In this document: piece after piece, positions 63,851 to 64,000 of the stretch | How the letters are laid out: the number at the start of each line of letters is the position of its first letter | Position numbering within the stretch: the first letter of the stretch is position 1 | Source of the DNA: Gordionus sp. m RMFG-2023 | Taxonomy: Eukaryota; Nematomorpha; Gordioida; Chordodea; Parachordodidae | Length of the DNA: 64,000 nucleotides | Direction of reading: 5' to 3' | Assembly (NCBI RefSeq): GCF_954871325.1 | Contig: NC_088775.1 | Location: forward strand, 16,779,561 to 16,843,560 | Program-made: the position numbers and the translations under genes | Notes under the pieces: generated by a model | The model's input: the letters and a program-made list of their open reading frames with translations, nothing else | What the model was told of the DNA's origin: nothing | Database searches by the model: none

Positions 63851-64000
63851 TTCAATCCGATAAAATGTATCGAGCAATATTTTCAGGGTAACTATTTAAG
63901 TTTTTATATTATATTATATTGTTATATTTATTTAATATAAATAAATCGAATATTAATTACCTATGCGGGGAACAACTTAAACCATCTTTAATAAGAATTG

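Overview
This is an AT-rich (roughly three quarters A+T) window of animal nuclear DNA. It has spliced genes, very large introns, many nested transposons, micro- and minisatellites, and no operons, ribosome binding sites, tRNA genes or rRNA. The two recognisable host genes point to a bilaterian, most likely an invertebrate: a rhodopsin-class neuropeptide receptor of the CCAP / neuropeptide-S / vasopressin-like group, and a single-pass leucine-rich-repeat receptor with a Toll-like ectodomain. I cannot name the species.

Layout. 1-14 kb holds no gene, only transposon debris: two Helitron-like 3' ends (one in a palindromic element), two tRNA-derived repeat heads, and small hAT-type MITEs sharing the terminus TAGTGTTGTTAA. 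14.18-37.01 kb is the receptor gene on the + strand. Six exons were found by matching intron phases; TM1 is separated from TM2 by an 18.4-kb intron that contains a hAT element (22473-27249, perfect 8-bp duplication) split by an LTR element (5-bp duplication), further hAT remnants, a TIR element and a 14-nt minisatellite. 37-42.2 kb is repeats, including a short non-autonomous LTR element with a 4-bp duplication. 42.28-44.31 kb is the LRR receptor on the - strand.

45.57-59.05 kb is a transposon nest. It begins with a 1.6-kb (ATAAAT)n array that abuts the tail of a decayed reverse-transcriptase-type ORF. That ORF is cut by a 5.2-kb palindromic giant element (47369-52568) with hAT-type ends, a perfect 8-bp duplication and two opposed arrays of ~119-bp satellite units. 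Next come a hAT element lying exactly at the axis of another inverted repeat (53042-55292) and a hAT inside a hAT (56871-58667 within 56365-59051). 59-64 kb has smaller inverted repeats, a pentanucleotide microsatellite, a 14-nt periodic minisatellite (61664-61985) and diverged copies of the same ~119-bp satellite at the right edge.

The host genes show no functional linkage. The most unusual item is the giant palindromic hAT-like element built of satellite DNA, whose termini match the small MITEs scattered over the window. All protein calls rest on reading motifs by eye; no database search was possible.
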